Of a stretch of DNA of 64,000 nt, positions 45,057 to 55,183 are shown piece by piece. The stretch spans positions 1,395,579 through 1,459,578 of the forward strand of contig NC_007955.1 of the NCBI RefSeq assembly GCF_000013725.1, given 5' to 3'. Both the position numbers and the translations under genes were made by a program. A model generated the notes under the pieces. That model did no database searches, had not been told where the DNA came from, and was given only the letters and a program-made list of their open reading frames with translations. Source of the DNA: Methanococcoides burtonii DSM 6242. GTDB lineage: Archaea; Halobacteriota; Methanosarcinia; Methanosarcinales; Methanosarcinaceae. Within the stretch, counting starts at the first letter, position 1. The number at the start of each line of letters is the position of its first letter.

Positions 45057-46790
45057 ATGTTCTCAAGATCGGACATCACTAAATTAATGCAACGCTGGCC
45101 CCACTTTGAAGATGGGGTCACCAATGATATCGCAATACTGATAGGAATATTCACAGGACTTACCATCGTAGCATACAATATTTGTTTGAAATATGCAGAA
45201 GATATATTCTGGAGCAATAGTGATATCACGAGCAGCTATATTGTGATACTCATCCCCGCCATTGGCGGATTATTGGTCGGGATCATTGTTTTCTTTTCAG
45301 GAGATATACATCGCTGCAACGTACCAGAGGTCATTGAAGGGACTGCCTTGCATGGAGGGCGCATCAGCGTAAGGGGTGCTTTTCGGGAAGTGGTATTATC
45401 AATAATATCCATTGCAACCGGAGGTTCCGTAGGTAAAGAAGCTCCCGGCATCCTTGCAGGTTCCGGTATCGGCTCGATATTCGCAAAGGCCCTGAAAGCG
45501 CCTGACCATCGATACAGAACATTGATAGGATGCGGTGCTGCCGGAGGTATCGCTGCTGCTTTTAATGCACCCCTTGCGGGTGTGGTCTTTGTTGTAGAGG
45601 TTATATTGGGAGAACTTGAAACAAGGACCTTCATACCCATTGTCATATCAGCCGTATTCGCTACACTTGTAGCAAATCTGATCTTCGAGGTCAAGCCGAT
45701 ACAGATATCGTACTACGGCCTTGTGGACCCGATAGGCGAATCTATCCTTTACCTCATACTTGGAACTCTTTGTGGCATAACATCCGTATTATTGATACGT
45801 ACCCTTTTCACAGTACATGACGGATTTAGCAAACTTCCCATCCACAGTGCATTCAAACCTGCCATTGGTGGTCTTTTGGTAGGTCTGATGGGATATTTCT
45901 ACCCCCAGATACGGGGGATAGGTTATGACGTCATAGCAGATGTGCTAACGAACAGCTTTACCATTCAGCTGCTTCTGGTATTATTCGTCCTGAAAATACT
46001 CGCATTCTCATTTACAATAGGCTCCGGTGGTGCTGGTGGTTCTATCGTACCATCGATGTTCGCAGGGGCCATGCTAGGCGGAGCATACGGAACATTAGTA
46101 CACAGCATATTCCCGACCAGCACTGCCGCTGCAGGAGCTTATGCACTGGTGGGAATGGGGGCCACACTTGCAGGAACAGCAAGAGCTCCACTTACAGCGG
46201 TGCTTATCCTTTTTGAACTTACACAGAACTACAACATCATATTGCCACTTATGTTCGCATGTGTGGTCAGCAACTCCATTTCCAACAGCCTTCACGAAGA
46301 ATCAATGTTCACAGAAATGCTTAAACGAAGAGGTTTCACGATACGCAGAGGAAAAGAGATCAACATAATGGAAGCAATGTTCGTCAGGGACAATATGCGC
46401 ACAAATGTCCATACGATATCTGATGATGATACTGCGAAGGACCTACTGGACCTTATGCAGTCAAGCCGGCACGCAGGCTTCCCAGTACTTGATGGTAATA
46501 AGAAGTTATGCGGGATAGTAACTCTCGAGGATATGAGAGAAAAAGTCAATTATGGAGAGCTTGACATCAGGATAAGCCAAATTGCAACCCATAATGTTAT
46601 CTCAGCATACCCTGACGAAACTCTGGACGTGGTACTAAAACGATTTGCAATGAGGGACGTTGGGAGACTACCCGTTGTCTCAAGAGATGATGACAAAAGC
46701 CTTCTAGGCATCATTACAAGAAGTGATATCGTCAAATCCTACAACAAGGAGATAGTCACTCATGTCCAGGAAAAAGATATAAGGAAATGA
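45057..46790 (+). CDS. ClC-family chloride channel/antiporter with C-terminal CBS pair
   Basis: A 577-residue membrane protein. The ClC core of about 420 residues has the filter segment GSVGKEAPG near 125, corresponding to GxxGxExP, with the gating Glu retained, and the later GSGGAGGSIVPSMFAGAMLGG near 325. Two CBS domains follow (about 440-500 and 510-570), binding nucleotides in the cytosol. It has the length of archaeal ClC-CBS fusions. It converges on the methylthiotransferase gene with a 2-base gap. Confidence 0.92.
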   Translation: MFSRSDITKLMQRWPHFEDGVTNDIAILIGIFTGLTIVAYNICLKYAEDIFWSNSDITSSYIVILIPAIGGLLVGIIVFFSGDIHRCNVPEVIEGTALHGGRISVRGAFREVVLSIISIATGGSVGKEAPGILAGSGIGSIFAKALKAPDHRYRTLIGCGAAGGIAAAFNAPLAGVVFVVEVILGELETRTFIPIVISAVFATLVANLIFEVKPIQISYYGLVDPIGESILYLILGTLCGITSVLLIRTLFTVHDGFSKLPIHSAFKPAIGGLLVGLMGYFYPQIRGIGYDVIADVLTNSFTIQLLLVLFVLKILAFSFTIGSGGAGGSIVPSMFAGAMLGGAYGTLVHSIFPTSTAAAGAYALVGMGATLAGTARAPLTAVLILFELTQNYNIILPLMFACVVSNSISNSLHEESMFTEMLKRRGFTIRRGKEINIMEAMFVRDNMRTNVHTISDDDTAKDLLDLMQSSRHAGFPVLDGNKKLCGIVTLEDMREKVNYGELDIRISQIATHNVISAYPDETLDVVLKRFAMRDVGRLPVVSRDDDKSLLGIITRSDIVKSYNKEIVTHVQEKDIRK

Positions 46791-46792
46791 GA

Positions 46793-48085
46793 TCAGTCCA
46801 GAACACGTCCTAGGAAATATCCGGCAGTTGTATCATATATCTCAACGTTGCAGGAAGTTCCCGGAGAAACAGAACCTTCTGGAAGAACGACCGGTTTGTA
46901 TGATGCAGTGCGTGCCATCACTCCTTTGACCTTTGCATCCATTGAAATGAAAACCTCCCCCTTCCAGCCGATCATTTTTTTCTTTGAATCCAACTTAATG
47001 GTATCGCAAAGTTTGTGAAGCTTATTTGAGCGCTCGACAACGATACGTGTATCGAGATTGCGATATTCAAGTGCTTTTGTAAGGGGTCGGGGAGTATAAC
47101 GGGAAATGTTCACCTTGTCAGGCTTCATTGTCTTCACCCATTCAAGTGTCATGTTGAAATCATTATCGGATTCACTGGAAAATCCTACGATTATATCAGT
47201 GAAAAGGGTGAGATCGGGAAAAGCTTCTCTTAAACGGAAAACAATGCCGTTGGCCTCTTCTATGGAATGGTAACGGTTCATCTTCTTAAGGACATTATCG
47301 GATGCGGACTGTATAGGAAGATGCACGATCTTGTATATCTTGTCAGATCTGAAGACCTCAATAAGGTCGTCAAGGATAGGAGTTACTGAGAACGGATTCA
47401 TCATACCTACCCTTATCTTGAAATCGCCGGGGATCGCCACGATACGTCTTAAGAGCTCAGGAAGCAAAACATCCCTGTCAGTGCCATACTGCCCGTTATC
47501 CTGTGAGGTCAGCCATATCTCACGACATCCCTCATCCACTGCCATACGAATATCCTCAACAATGGAATCGGCATCGAAAGAGCGTAATTTGCCCCGGGCG
47601 ATCGTAACGATGCAATAGGCACAGCTATAATCACATCCCTGAGATATCTGGCAGATGTGTATGTTCGGATTAAAACGCGAATGAGCAGTCTTGAGAAATC
47701 CTTCCGGCTCGGAGGTGATCAGTTCCACCCTTTCGCGTGAACCGACTTTGCAGGAGTTTTCAATGGACCTCAGGACCTGCCCTATCTTTGCAATGGAGTT
47801 CACACCAAGGATATGAGCATCGGGATTCCTTTCAAGTATAGTTTCGAGCTGTACCTGTGGCATGCAGCCGGTGACGACCACATCAATGCCCTTAGCCCCA
47901 AGGTCCTCGATCTTGTGAAGGATCTTCTGCTCAGTGGTATACTTGACAGTACATGTGTTGATGACCACTACTTCGGCATCCATCTCATCCACAAGCTCAT
48001 ACCCAAGATCTCTGACCGATGCGATCATGATCTCGGATGAAGCCTGATTTGCCGAACATCCATAGGTTGTGATGTGTACTTTCAT
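46793..48085 (-). CDS. tRNA-t6A37 methylthiotransferase (archaeal MiaB/MtaB-type radical SAM)
   Basis: A 430-residue radical SAM enzyme that adds a methylthio group to t6A37 in ANN-decoding tRNAs. The UPF0004 domain has Cys in TYGCSANQAS, INTCTVK and VTGCMPQVQ, the radical SAM cluster is CDYSCAYC near 152, and the TRAM domain is at the C-terminus. I use the ATG at 48085 rather than an upstream TTG. It starts 12 bases after the fructose bisphosphatase stop. The KEOPS subunit Cgi121, which helps make t6A, is encoded about 1.2 kb upstream on the same strand. Confidence 0.92.
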   Translation of the reverse strand: MKVHITTYGCSANQASSEIMIASVRDLGYELVDEMDAEVVVINTCTVKYTTEQKILHKIEDLGAKGIDVVVTGCMPQVQLETILERNPDAHILGVNSIAKIGQVLRSIENSCKVGSRERVELITSEPEGFLKTAHSRFNPNIHICQISQGCDYSCAYCIVTIARGKLRSFDADSIVEDIRMAVDEGCREIWLTSQDNGQYGTDRDVLLPELLRRIVAIPGDFKIRVGMMNPFSVTPILDDLIEVFRSDKIYKIVHLPIQSASDNVLKKMNRYHSIEEANGIVFRLREAFPDLTLFTDIIVGFSSESDNDFNMTLEWVKTMKPDKVNISRYTPRPLTKALEYRNLDTRIVVERSNKLHKLCDTIKLDSKKKMIGWKGEVFISMDAKVKGVMARTASYKPVVLPEGSVSPGTSCNVEIYDTTAGYFLGRVLD

Positions 48086-48097
48086 GTCAAGGAACAA

Positions 48098-49186
48098 TTA
48101 CAGACGCAGAGGTGTCTGTTCTTTGTCGCCGATATAGATGGAATCGGTTAGTTTCACAACACCAGAACTGCCCATGCAAATACTGTGGACCCTGGCATTC
48201 CCACCACCGAAAAGGTTCACCTGGTTCAGGAACTGACCACTTGTGACCCCGGATGCTGCAAATATGAAATCAGTCCCTGGAACGAGTTTGTCAGTGTCAA
48301 GAATATCATTGATGTTGTCTTCTGTGATACCCATGGTAGCAAGACGAGGCATCTTCTCTGCTTTCTCTTCTGCTATCTCTTCTTCAGATCCACCATTGGC
48401 TACTGTCGGAAGGACGAGCCTTGCAAGGACCTTGCCACCAAGGATCTTGATCGCAGCTGCAGTCAGCACGGCCTCACCTGAACCGCCTGAACCCATTACG
48501 ACATGAATGCCTGAACCACGTATAGCTGTGGAAACGCCTGGCATGAGATCTCCGTCAGAAACAAGGTTTACACGTGCACCAGTGGCGCGGATCTCCTCGA
48601 TCATATTCTTGTGCCTATCCCTTTCGAGAATGACAACCACGATCTCCCCAATATCCCTTTCCAGTGCCTTTGCAACGATCTCAAGATTCTTTATGATAGG
48701 TGCATCAAGATCTATCTTTTCATCAGGATGTTCCTTTTCATACCTGACAACATCAGGACCAACAACGATCTTGTCCATATAAACATCAGGACCGTGGAAC
48801 AATCCACCAGGCTCTGCCATTGCCATAACGGAGATAGAACCAGGTATACCGTCTGCGGTCAGATTTGTCCCTTCAAGAGGATCGACCGCAATGTCTACTA
48901 CGATGTCACCTTTGCCGGTACCGACTTCCTCGCCGATGAATAGCATAGGAGCTTCATCGCGCTCGCCTTCACCGATCTTGATAACACCTTTGAAATCAAG
49001 GGTGTTCATCATTCTACGCATGGCTTCTACGGAAACCTGATCTGCGTAGTTCTTGTTGCCCTTGCCCATCTGGTATGATGCAGCAATGGCTGCAGCTTCT
49101 GTTACGTGGATAAGGCTTGGAAGTAATGCACATTCGACAGGACCTGCGCATTTTATCATGTTCTCTACTGTCTTTGGGTGAGGCAA
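48098..49186 (-). CDS. glpX: Class II fructose-1,6-bisphosphatase (GlpX family)
   Basis: A 362-residue GlpX-type phosphatase of gluconeogenesis. Metal-binding and substrate segments are visible: KIGEGERDEAPMLFIGEEVG near 70-89, DIAVDPLEGTN near 98-108 and GSGGSGEAVLTAAAIK near 230. Length fits the family. The likely start is TTG at 49186, eight bases after GGAG; an ATG lies nine codons downstream. Many archaea use the bifunctional FBP aldolase/phosphatase, so a GlpX form here fits the sugar-metabolism genes of the window. Confidence 0.92.
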   Translation of the reverse strand: MPHPKTVENMIKCAGPVECALLPSLIHVTEAAAIAASYQMGKGNKNYADQVSVEAMRRMMNTLDFKGVIKIGEGERDEAPMLFIGEEVGTGKGDIVVDIAVDPLEGTNLTADGIPGSISVMAMAEPGGLFHGPDVYMDKIVVGPDVVRYEKEHPDEKIDLDAPIIKNLEIVAKALERDIGEIVVVILERDRHKNMIEEIRATGARVNLVSDGDLMPGVSTAIRGSGIHVVMGSGGSGEAVLTAAAIKILGGKVLARLVLPTVANGGSEEEIAEEKAEKMPRLATMGITEDNINDILDTDKLVPGTDFIFAASGVTSGQFLNQVNLFGGGNARVHSICMGSSGVVKLTDSIYIGDKEQTPLRL

Positions 49187-49296
49187 AATATCATCTCCGA
49201 TAAACGTATGTAGCTGACTAATGTTTCAAAACTATTAATGTTTTGCATTAACTTTCATCAAGCACTACCATTGGTGCAAGCAGGGTCGAAATAAAC

Positions 49297-49851
49297 TTAT
49301 TTAAGAATATCCACAAGAGCAACCCTTTCCAGAACCAGTTCAGGTATCCGGTCCTCTCCCACCGCTTCAAGTTCAGCGTCCGTTATAGAGAATTGGGAAA
49401 TAAGTTGTTCGTTCTTGGATACTGAATATTTGAGCACATCCGAAAGCTCAACCAGTGAAGAGATCTTTTTAGCGGCTTCACCCACATTCACAGGAGCTCC
49501 TATTATAATGAACACAACATCCAGCCTACCTTCGGAAAGACCAATGGAAAATGCCTCGCCGATCTGCTTTTTACCAGAAGCATAACGCATCATCTCCACC
49601 CCAAGGTCCTTTGCAATGTTAGTGCCATTCTCCATTGCTTTCATTGCTTTTGAAATTGCATGGTCTATATGGGCTTTTCCCGCGATCTTTCCAGCATCCA
49701 TTCCCTGTATTATCACATCGTGTTCGGATGCTATTGAAGAAAGACCTTTCAAGAACCTTTGTAGTTCATCTATGACCAAAGAGCCTTCTATGAGCTGGAT
49801 ATCCATGATATGTGGATTAGATTTCCCTTCAATAAGTATGACGGTCACCAT
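49297..49851 (-). CDS. cgi121: KEOPS complex subunit Cgi121
   Basis: A 184-residue protein matching the Cgi121/TPRKB family: AHIDHAISKAMKAMENGTNIA, then MRYASGKKQIGEAFSIGLSEG (the RxSGxRQIxEAF signature) and the end VLERVALVDIL. Cgi121 binds the CCA end of tRNA and recruits it to the KEOPS complex for t6A37 synthesis. The start is the ATG at 49851. It is a single gene, divergent from leuS. Confidence 0.85.
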   Translation of the reverse strand: MVTVILIEGKSNPHIMDIQLIEGSLVIDELQRFLKGLSSIASEHDVIIQGMDAGKIAGKAHIDHAISKAMKAMENGTNIAKDLGVEMMRYASGKKQIGEAFSIGLSEGRLDVVFIIIGAPVNVGEAAKKISSLVELSDVLKYSVSKNEQLISQFSITDAELEAVGEDRIPELVLERVALVDILK

Positions 49852-50073
49852 ATAAAGAAAACAATATATGATCAAAGGGAAGCGTTCTTTCCGCTCCTTT
49901 TATTTAGTTTGTCATTAATTAAACGAAATAGAACTAAATAGACTAAATTTATCAGAAATAGAGCTATTATCATATCTCCAATTTTCCATATCAAAAGTCG
50001 CGGATACCAAGATCGAAGCTATCCATGATGTGTTCTCGAAATAAGATAAGAACTTGTTGGAACGGTGTTATTT

Positions 50074-52962
50074 ATGCAACAGGATTATAATTCAAGCAAT
50101 ATTGAACAGAAATGGCAACAAAAATGGAATGAGAGCAAGGTCTTTGAAGCTGAAGCCGATGACCGCGACAAGTATTTCATAACTATCCCATACCCATACC
50201 TGAACGGAAATCTCCATGCCGGGCATACAAGGACATTCACCATCGGTGATGTCGTTGCAAGGTACAAGAGGATGATGGGCAACAATGTCCTCTACCCAAT
50301 GGGATTCCATGTGACAGGAACACCGATAGTCGGGCTTGCAGAGCTCATACAGAATCGGGACCCGGAAACTATGAAGGTGTATACCGAGTTCCACGGGATA
50401 CCAGTGGAAACGCTCAAGGGCATGGACACTCCTGAAAAGATAGTGGATTATTTCAGTGTGGAAGCTGAAAGGTCCATGCGCTCCATTGGATATTCCATCG
50501 ACTGGAGACGCAAGTTCACGACCACCGATCCAAATTATAAGAAGTTCATCGAATGGCAGTTCAATCTGCTTTATGAAAAGGACCTCATCGTCAAGGGTTC
50601 ACATCCTGTCAAATGGTGCCCTAATGACGACAATCCAGTGGAAGACCATGATATCCTCCACGGAGAAGAAGCTACGATCATCGATTACACTCTTGTCAAA
50701 TTCAAGTATGATGGCATGATTATCCCATGTGCCACATTGAGACCTGAAACGGTCTTCGGTGTGACAAATCTGTGGATCAATCCAGATCTGGAGCATGTTA
50801 AGATAAAAGTGACCTTTGAAGGCAGGGAAGAGGTATGGGTCGTAAGCAAGGAAGCATATCGTAAACTTATTTTCACGGACAGAGAGGTAGAGTTCATCGA
50901 GGATGTCGATGCCAGTTCATTGATAGGCATCAAGGTCACTAACCCCCTGAACGACGCACAGGTCATTACCTTGCCTGCATCCTTTGTTAAGGGAGAGAAC
51001 GGAAGCGGTATCGTAATGAGCGTGCCTTCACATGCACCATACGATTATCTTGCTTTGAGAGACCTCTATGACAAGGACCTGAGGGAATATGGAATCACTG
51101 AAGACCTGCGGGAACTTAAGTTCATTTCATTGATCAAAGTGAAAGAATTCGGGGAATTCCCTGCGATTGAGGCTGTGGAACAGTTCGGAGTAAAGGACCA
51201 GGACGATCCCAAGGCAGAAGAGGCGACAAAGATCGTCTATCGCCGCGAGTTCCATGGTGGTGTGCTTAAGGAAAATACCGGAAAGTATTCCGGAATGGCT
51301 GTTTCCAAGATCAAGGATGTTCTTACAAGGGACCTCATCGAGATGGGGATCGGCGAAGTATTCTACGAGTTCAGTGAACCGGTCGTCTGCCGTTGCGGAA
51401 CACCATGTGTTGTAAATATGGTTAAAGGACAGTGGTTCCTCAACTATTCCAACCCTGAATGGAAGGACAAGGTTTACCGCTGTATAGAGAACATGGACAT
51501 CATCCCTGAAGACCTCAGGGTAGAGTTCAACAACAAAGTGGACTGGCTCAAGGACAAGGCATGTGCAAGGAAGAAAGGGCTTGGGACACTTCTGCCTTTC
51601 GATAACCAGTGGCTTATTGAATCCCTTGGGGATTCCACTATCTACATGTCATATTATATCATTGCGAAGTTCATTGCAATGGGAATTGAGACCGAGCAGC
51701 TAGTACCGGAACTGTTCGACCATGTGCTCCTTAAAAAATGTTCATTGGAGACTGCTGCTGAAAGGAGCGGTATCGATGCAAACATTATCGAACAGATCAG
51801 CAGCGATTTCGAGTACTGGTACCCTGTTGACCTGAGGTCTTCAGGAAAGGACCTGATACCGAACCACCTTTTGTTCTTCCTCTTCCACCACGTAGCTATC
51901 TTCGATGAGGATAAATGGCCACGTGCAATAGCCATCAATGGTTTTGTGTCACTCGAAGGGAAGAAGATGAGTAAATCAAAGGGTCCCCTTCTTACACTGA
52001 ATGATGCCATCACAAATTATGGTGCGGACATTTCCAGGATGTATATCCTTTCCAGTGCGGAACAGATGCAGGATGCTGACTGGAAGAACTCCGGAATCGA
52101 AACTGCCAGAAAGCAGATAGAAAGGTTCTATAATTTCTCAAAGGATATTATCGGATCCGGCATCCCAACCTGTAACGTGGAGAACCTGAAAGGCATCGAC
52201 AAATGGATGCTCAGCAGATTGCAGCAGCGCATACTTGAAACAAATGAAGCGCTTGATACGATCAGAACCCGAAATGCATTACAGAATGCATACTTCCTGC
52301 TGTTCAATGATATAAGATGGTATCAGAAACGTGGCGGAAACGCTCTTCTTTGCGAAGTACTGGATGTCTGGATAAGACTCATGGCGCCATTCACCCCACA
52401 TATCTGTGAAGAGATATGGGAAGCAATAGGCCATACGGACAATGATCTTATTTCATTGGCAGACTATCCGCAGTATGATGAAAGTCTCGTGGACACTCAG
52501 GCAGAATTTACAGAGGAGCTTATCGGCGGCACCCTTTCAGATGTTGATGAGATTATAAGGGTTACGAAGCTCACACCAAAGAAGGCCATATTGTATACTT
52601 CACCTGAATGGAAGATGGAGACCTTCAAGAAAGCCCTTTCAATGCAAAAGGAAGGAAACCTGAACCCTGGTATACTTATAAAAGACCTTATGAGAGATCC
52701 GGAAATGAGGAGCCATGGAAAGGAAGTTCCTAAGTTCGCGCAGAAGGTCGTTTCGGACATAACGGCCATGAACGAGGAAAAGTTCGATACCCTTTCGAAC
52801 TTCGATCTTGATGAGAAGATCGCACTTGAGGAAAATCTAGAATTTTTTAAGAACGAACTTGGATGCTCTGTGGAAATATATTCAGCAGATAATGCAGAGT
52901 ATGACCCCGAAAATAAGGCAAGGTTCGCATATCCGCTCAGACCGGCCATCTATCTTGAATGA
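50074..52962 (+). CDS. leuS: Leucyl-tRNA synthetase, archaeal type
   Basis: A 962-residue class I synthetase. The HIGH-like motif is NLHAGH in YPYLNGNLHAGHTRTFT (near 47), the CP1 editing domain lies about 200-480, and GKKMSKSKGPLLTLNDAI near 630 is the KMSKS loop. The anticodon-binding helices and an archaeal C-terminal domain of about 120 residues follow. The ATG at 50074 is used, not the TTG three codons earlier. A hairpin terminator directly follows the stop. Confidence 0.97.
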   Translation: MQQDYNSSNIEQKWQQKWNESKVFEAEADDRDKYFITIPYPYLNGNLHAGHTRTFTIGDVVARYKRMMGNNVLYPMGFHVTGTPIVGLAELIQNRDPETMKVYTEFHGIPVETLKGMDTPEKIVDYFSVEAERSMRSIGYSIDWRRKFTTTDPNYKKFIEWQFNLLYEKDLIVKGSHPVKWCPNDDNPVEDHDILHGEEATIIDYTLVKFKYDGMIIPCATLRPETVFGVTNLWINPDLEHVKIKVTFEGREEVWVVSKEAYRKLIFTDREVEFIEDVDASSLIGIKVTNPLNDAQVITLPASFVKGENGSGIVMSVPSHAPYDYLALRDLYDKDLREYGITEDLRELKFISLIKVKEFGEFPAIEAVEQFGVKDQDDPKAEEATKIVYRREFHGGVLKENTGKYSGMAVSKIKDVLTRDLIEMGIGEVFYEFSEPVVCRCGTPCVVNMVKGQWFLNYSNPEWKDKVYRCIENMDIIPEDLRVEFNNKVDWLKDKACARKKGLGTLLPFDNQWLIESLGDSTIYMSYYIIAKFIAMGIETEQLVPELFDHVLLKKCSLETAAERSGIDANIIEQISSDFEYWYPVDLRSSGKDLIPNHLLFFLFHHVAIFDEDKWPRAIAINGFVSLEGKKMSKSKGPLLTLNDAITNYGADISRMYILSSAEQMQDADWKNSGIETARKQIERFYNFSKDIIGSGIPTCNVENLKGIDKWMLSRLQQRILETNEALDTIRTRNALQNAYFLLFNDIRWYQKRGGNALLCEVLDVWIRLMAPFTPHICEEIWEAIGHTDNDLISLADYPQYDESLVDTQAEFTEELIGGTLSDVDEIIRVTKLTPKKAILYTSPEWKMETFKKALSMQKEGNLNPGILIKDLMRDPEMRSHGKEVPKFAQKVVSDITAMNEEKFDTLSNFDLDEKIALEENLEFFKNELGCSVEIYSADNAEYDPENKARFAYPLRPAIYLE

Positions 52963-52963
52963 T

Positions 52964-52984
52964 GTGAAGGGATCATCCCTTCAC
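52964..52984 (+). terminator. Terminator of leuS
   Basis: A perfect dyad GTGAAGGGA-TCA-TCCCTTCAC starts one base after the leuS stop and is followed by TAGCCCTTTTTTATG. It also lies at the 3' side of the convergent regulator gene. Confidence 0.75.
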
Positions 52985-53008
52985 TAGCCCTTTTTTATGA
53001 TCTTAGCC

Positions 53009-53617
53009 TTAAATAAGAGTTACCTGTTTAGTCTTTGGTACAAGACCACTAAGATCGGACATCTCTTTGACCAAAGCAATAAGAACAGTGTTCGCGATAA
53101 GCAGTATCTCGGCTGATGTGGGATCGACTGCAATATTATATGCCGGGTCCGAATCGGGAATTACGATACGGTTTATGGACCTTCTCAATTCTTTCAGGTC
53201 TTTACTCGCTAGGTCCGTGACCGTAATGAGAGAGCGGCGATAGTTCCTGATGTGGGATTCATTGATACCCATTAATTTCAGTTCTTCCTTGAAAACAGGT
53301 CTTTCAAAAATGGAAGTGGCAATATGAACGGCTACAGGAAAACGAATGTCCGGTTCAAGGGATTGAAAATGTTTAGACATTACAGAATAGATTTCACTTT
53401 CGGATGCATTCTCACTTTTCACACATACATATACCTTGGATGGAGGTATCTCGACTTCAGTTAATTTCTCCATATCACGCAATGCGCGAAGGTAACCTGT
53501 GATGATAAGACGGTGTTCTTCAAAGCCTTCTGCTTTGAGCTCCCTACTTATACCGCTTATGGATAATTGCTTTTTATCAAGTATCTTATAGATTTTTTTG
53601 GATAGATCTTCAGACAT
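53009..53617 (-). CDS. Winged-helix-like protein, unknown function
   Basis: A 202-residue protein starting MSEDLSKKIYKILDKKQLSI. Residues 1-65 look like a winged helix (ISGISRELKAEGFEEHRLIITGYLRALRDM, then a wing), suggesting DNA binding. The C-terminal part has no motif I recognise. The start is the ATG at 53617, with TAGGAAGC just before it. It converges on leuS and diverges from the regulator pair. Confidence 0.65.
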   Translation of the reverse strand: MSEDLSKKIYKILDKKQLSISGISRELKAEGFEEHRLIITGYLRALRDMEKLTEVEIPPSKVYVCVKSENASESEIYSVMSKHFQSLEPDIRFPVAVHIATSIFERPVFKEELKLMGINESHIRNYRRSLITVTDLASKDLKELRRSINRIVIPDSDPAYNIAVDPTSAEILLIANTVLIALVKEMSDLSGLVPKTKQVTLI

Positions 53618-53859
53618 GCTTCCTAACCAGTATTGATAACAAACTTGGATAAATGTATCGGTCAATTAGAGATGCTGCTGCAATTCAGAAAAAAGAAGAG
53701 CATAAGACGCTAAAATATGCATAATGAGGACATCTCCCCACAACACCTTTATTAAGTAAAAGTTGTATATGGGAATAGGCATAGTGAATAAAAAAGTGGA
53801 TTTTACCCGAAAAGGATCTGCAAACCCCCCAAAACTGACCTTATAAGAGGTTTATAATA

Positions 53860-54366
53860 ATGCCGAAAAGGACTCGAATTATAAATGACCCCTCAGAACT
53901 GGTTCCCCTGCTCCAGACATTTCAATCAAAAGAACATAAACAGGTGTTTAATCTCCTTTTAGAAGAATGGTTGACAAAAGGAGACATAGAAGATAAAATG
54001 GGATTTGATGCAACCGAAAGCATTAGCATACTGAAAAAATGTGGCCTTCTTGAAAGTCAGTGGCACATGCCGAAACCAGGCAAAATGCCCGAAAAAGAAT
54101 ATCATTCATCTTATTCTAAAGTTCAATCGAACTTCCAATGTTCTTTTGAAGATCTGAGCGATATCATAATACTTACTTTCAATAAATATGAAGAGATCAG
54201 TGATCTCATAACAGAGCTGGAAGAACTTGTGGAGAAAGGAAATCATTCCATGAGCAGTCTGACACGTGCTATGAACAAAAATCCATTGTACATTCGTTCT
54301 TTGGCTAGAAGATCATCAAAGCTTTCTGTCATGGGACAAAGGCTCAAGATGAATGAGGAAAATTAA
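53860..54366 (+). CDS. ArsR/winged-helix-type transcription regulator
   Basis: A 168-residue protein with a winged-helix core (about 22-110: HKQVFNLLLEEWLTKGDIEDKMG, then ESISILKKCGLLESQW) and a helical C-terminus. It resembles ArsR-like archaeal regulators that bind DNA as dimers, but the effector residues are not recognisable. Its stop overlaps the start of the next regulator gene by one base (TAATG), so the two are translated together. Confidence 0.7.
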   Translation: MPKRTRIINDPSELVPLLQTFQSKEHKQVFNLLLEEWLTKGDIEDKMGFDATESISILKKCGLLESQWHMPKPGKMPEKEYHSSYSKVQSNFQCSFEDLSDIIILTFNKYEEISDLITELEELVEKGNHSMSSLTRAMNKNPLYIRSLARRSSKLSVMGQRLKMNEEN

Positions 54367-55154
54367 TGATAGATATTCTTCAAAGTAAAAGTGGTATCAC
54401 CAAATTTCAGATACTTACAGAAGTTGCTGCACATCAGCCAAATGTTCGCCAGAAGGAGATCGCTGAAAAGATCGGTGTAACTCCCCAGGCAGTTTCTGAA
54501 TATATAAAAGAACTTACTGCAGAGGGATTTATCTTTTCTGATGGTAGGGTACGTTACAGGATCACTAAAAAAGGTGTTGAGTGGGTCCTGGAAGGTGCTG
54601 CGGACATGAAACGTTACGCTAATTTTGTCATGAGCGACATCATTAGTCATGTTTCTACATGGACAGCCATTGCAGATGAAGATCTTGAGAAAGGGGATGA
54701 CGTATATCTTCAGATGCGAAAAGGTTTACTTTACGTCAGCAAAACGAATATAACAAGTGCAACTGGCATCACCATATCTTCTGTTGAAAAAGGAGATGAT
54801 GTTGGAGTTACGAACCTTTTGGGAATGATCGAACTTGAAACGGCAAGCATTACCGTATGCAAGATACCACGAAGTGAACGTGGCGGATCAAGAAATGTAG
54901 ATCTCGAAAGGCTGGAAAAACTTGCCAGTTCAAAATCATTTATTGCAGTCATTGGTGTTGAATCGCTTGTGGCATTGAAAAAGATAAACAAGGAACCAGA
55001 TGTAATGTATGGGGCCAAGGAATCAATTGTTGAAGCTGCATTCCACGGATTATCATCTCTCGTGCTTGCAATTGATGAAGAAGTGCCACAGATCATGAGC
55101 AGGCTGGAAACTGAAAATCTGGAATATGAGCTTGTAGACCTCAATGTTCAGTGA
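54366..55154 (+). CDS. MarR-like HTH regulator with C-terminal sensor domain
   Basis: A 262-residue protein. Residues about 10-75 form a MarR-type winged helix (NVRQKEIAEKIGVTPQAVSEYIKELTAEGFIF). The remaining 180 residues form a sensor-like domain conserved among methanogen regulators of this size: DDVGVTNLLGMIELETASITVCKIPRSERGG, then VIGVESLVALKKINKEPDVMYG. I do not know its ligand. It is coupled to the preceding regulator, and a phosphodiesterase gene follows 29 bases later. Confidence 0.75.
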   Translation: MIDILQSKSGITKFQILTEVAAHQPNVRQKEIAEKIGVTPQAVSEYIKELTAEGFIFSDGRVRYRITKKGVEWVLEGAADMKRYANFVMSDIISHVSTWTAIADEDLEKGDDVYLQMRKGLLYVSKTNITSATGITISSVEKGDDVGVTNLLGMIELETASITVCKIPRSERGGSRNVDLERLEKLASSKSFIAVIGVESLVALKKINKEPDVMYGAKESIVEAAFHGLSSLVLAIDEEVPQIMSRLETENLEYELVDLNVQ

Positions 55155-55183
55155 GGAAAAGCTGATATTCATAAGGGGATACT

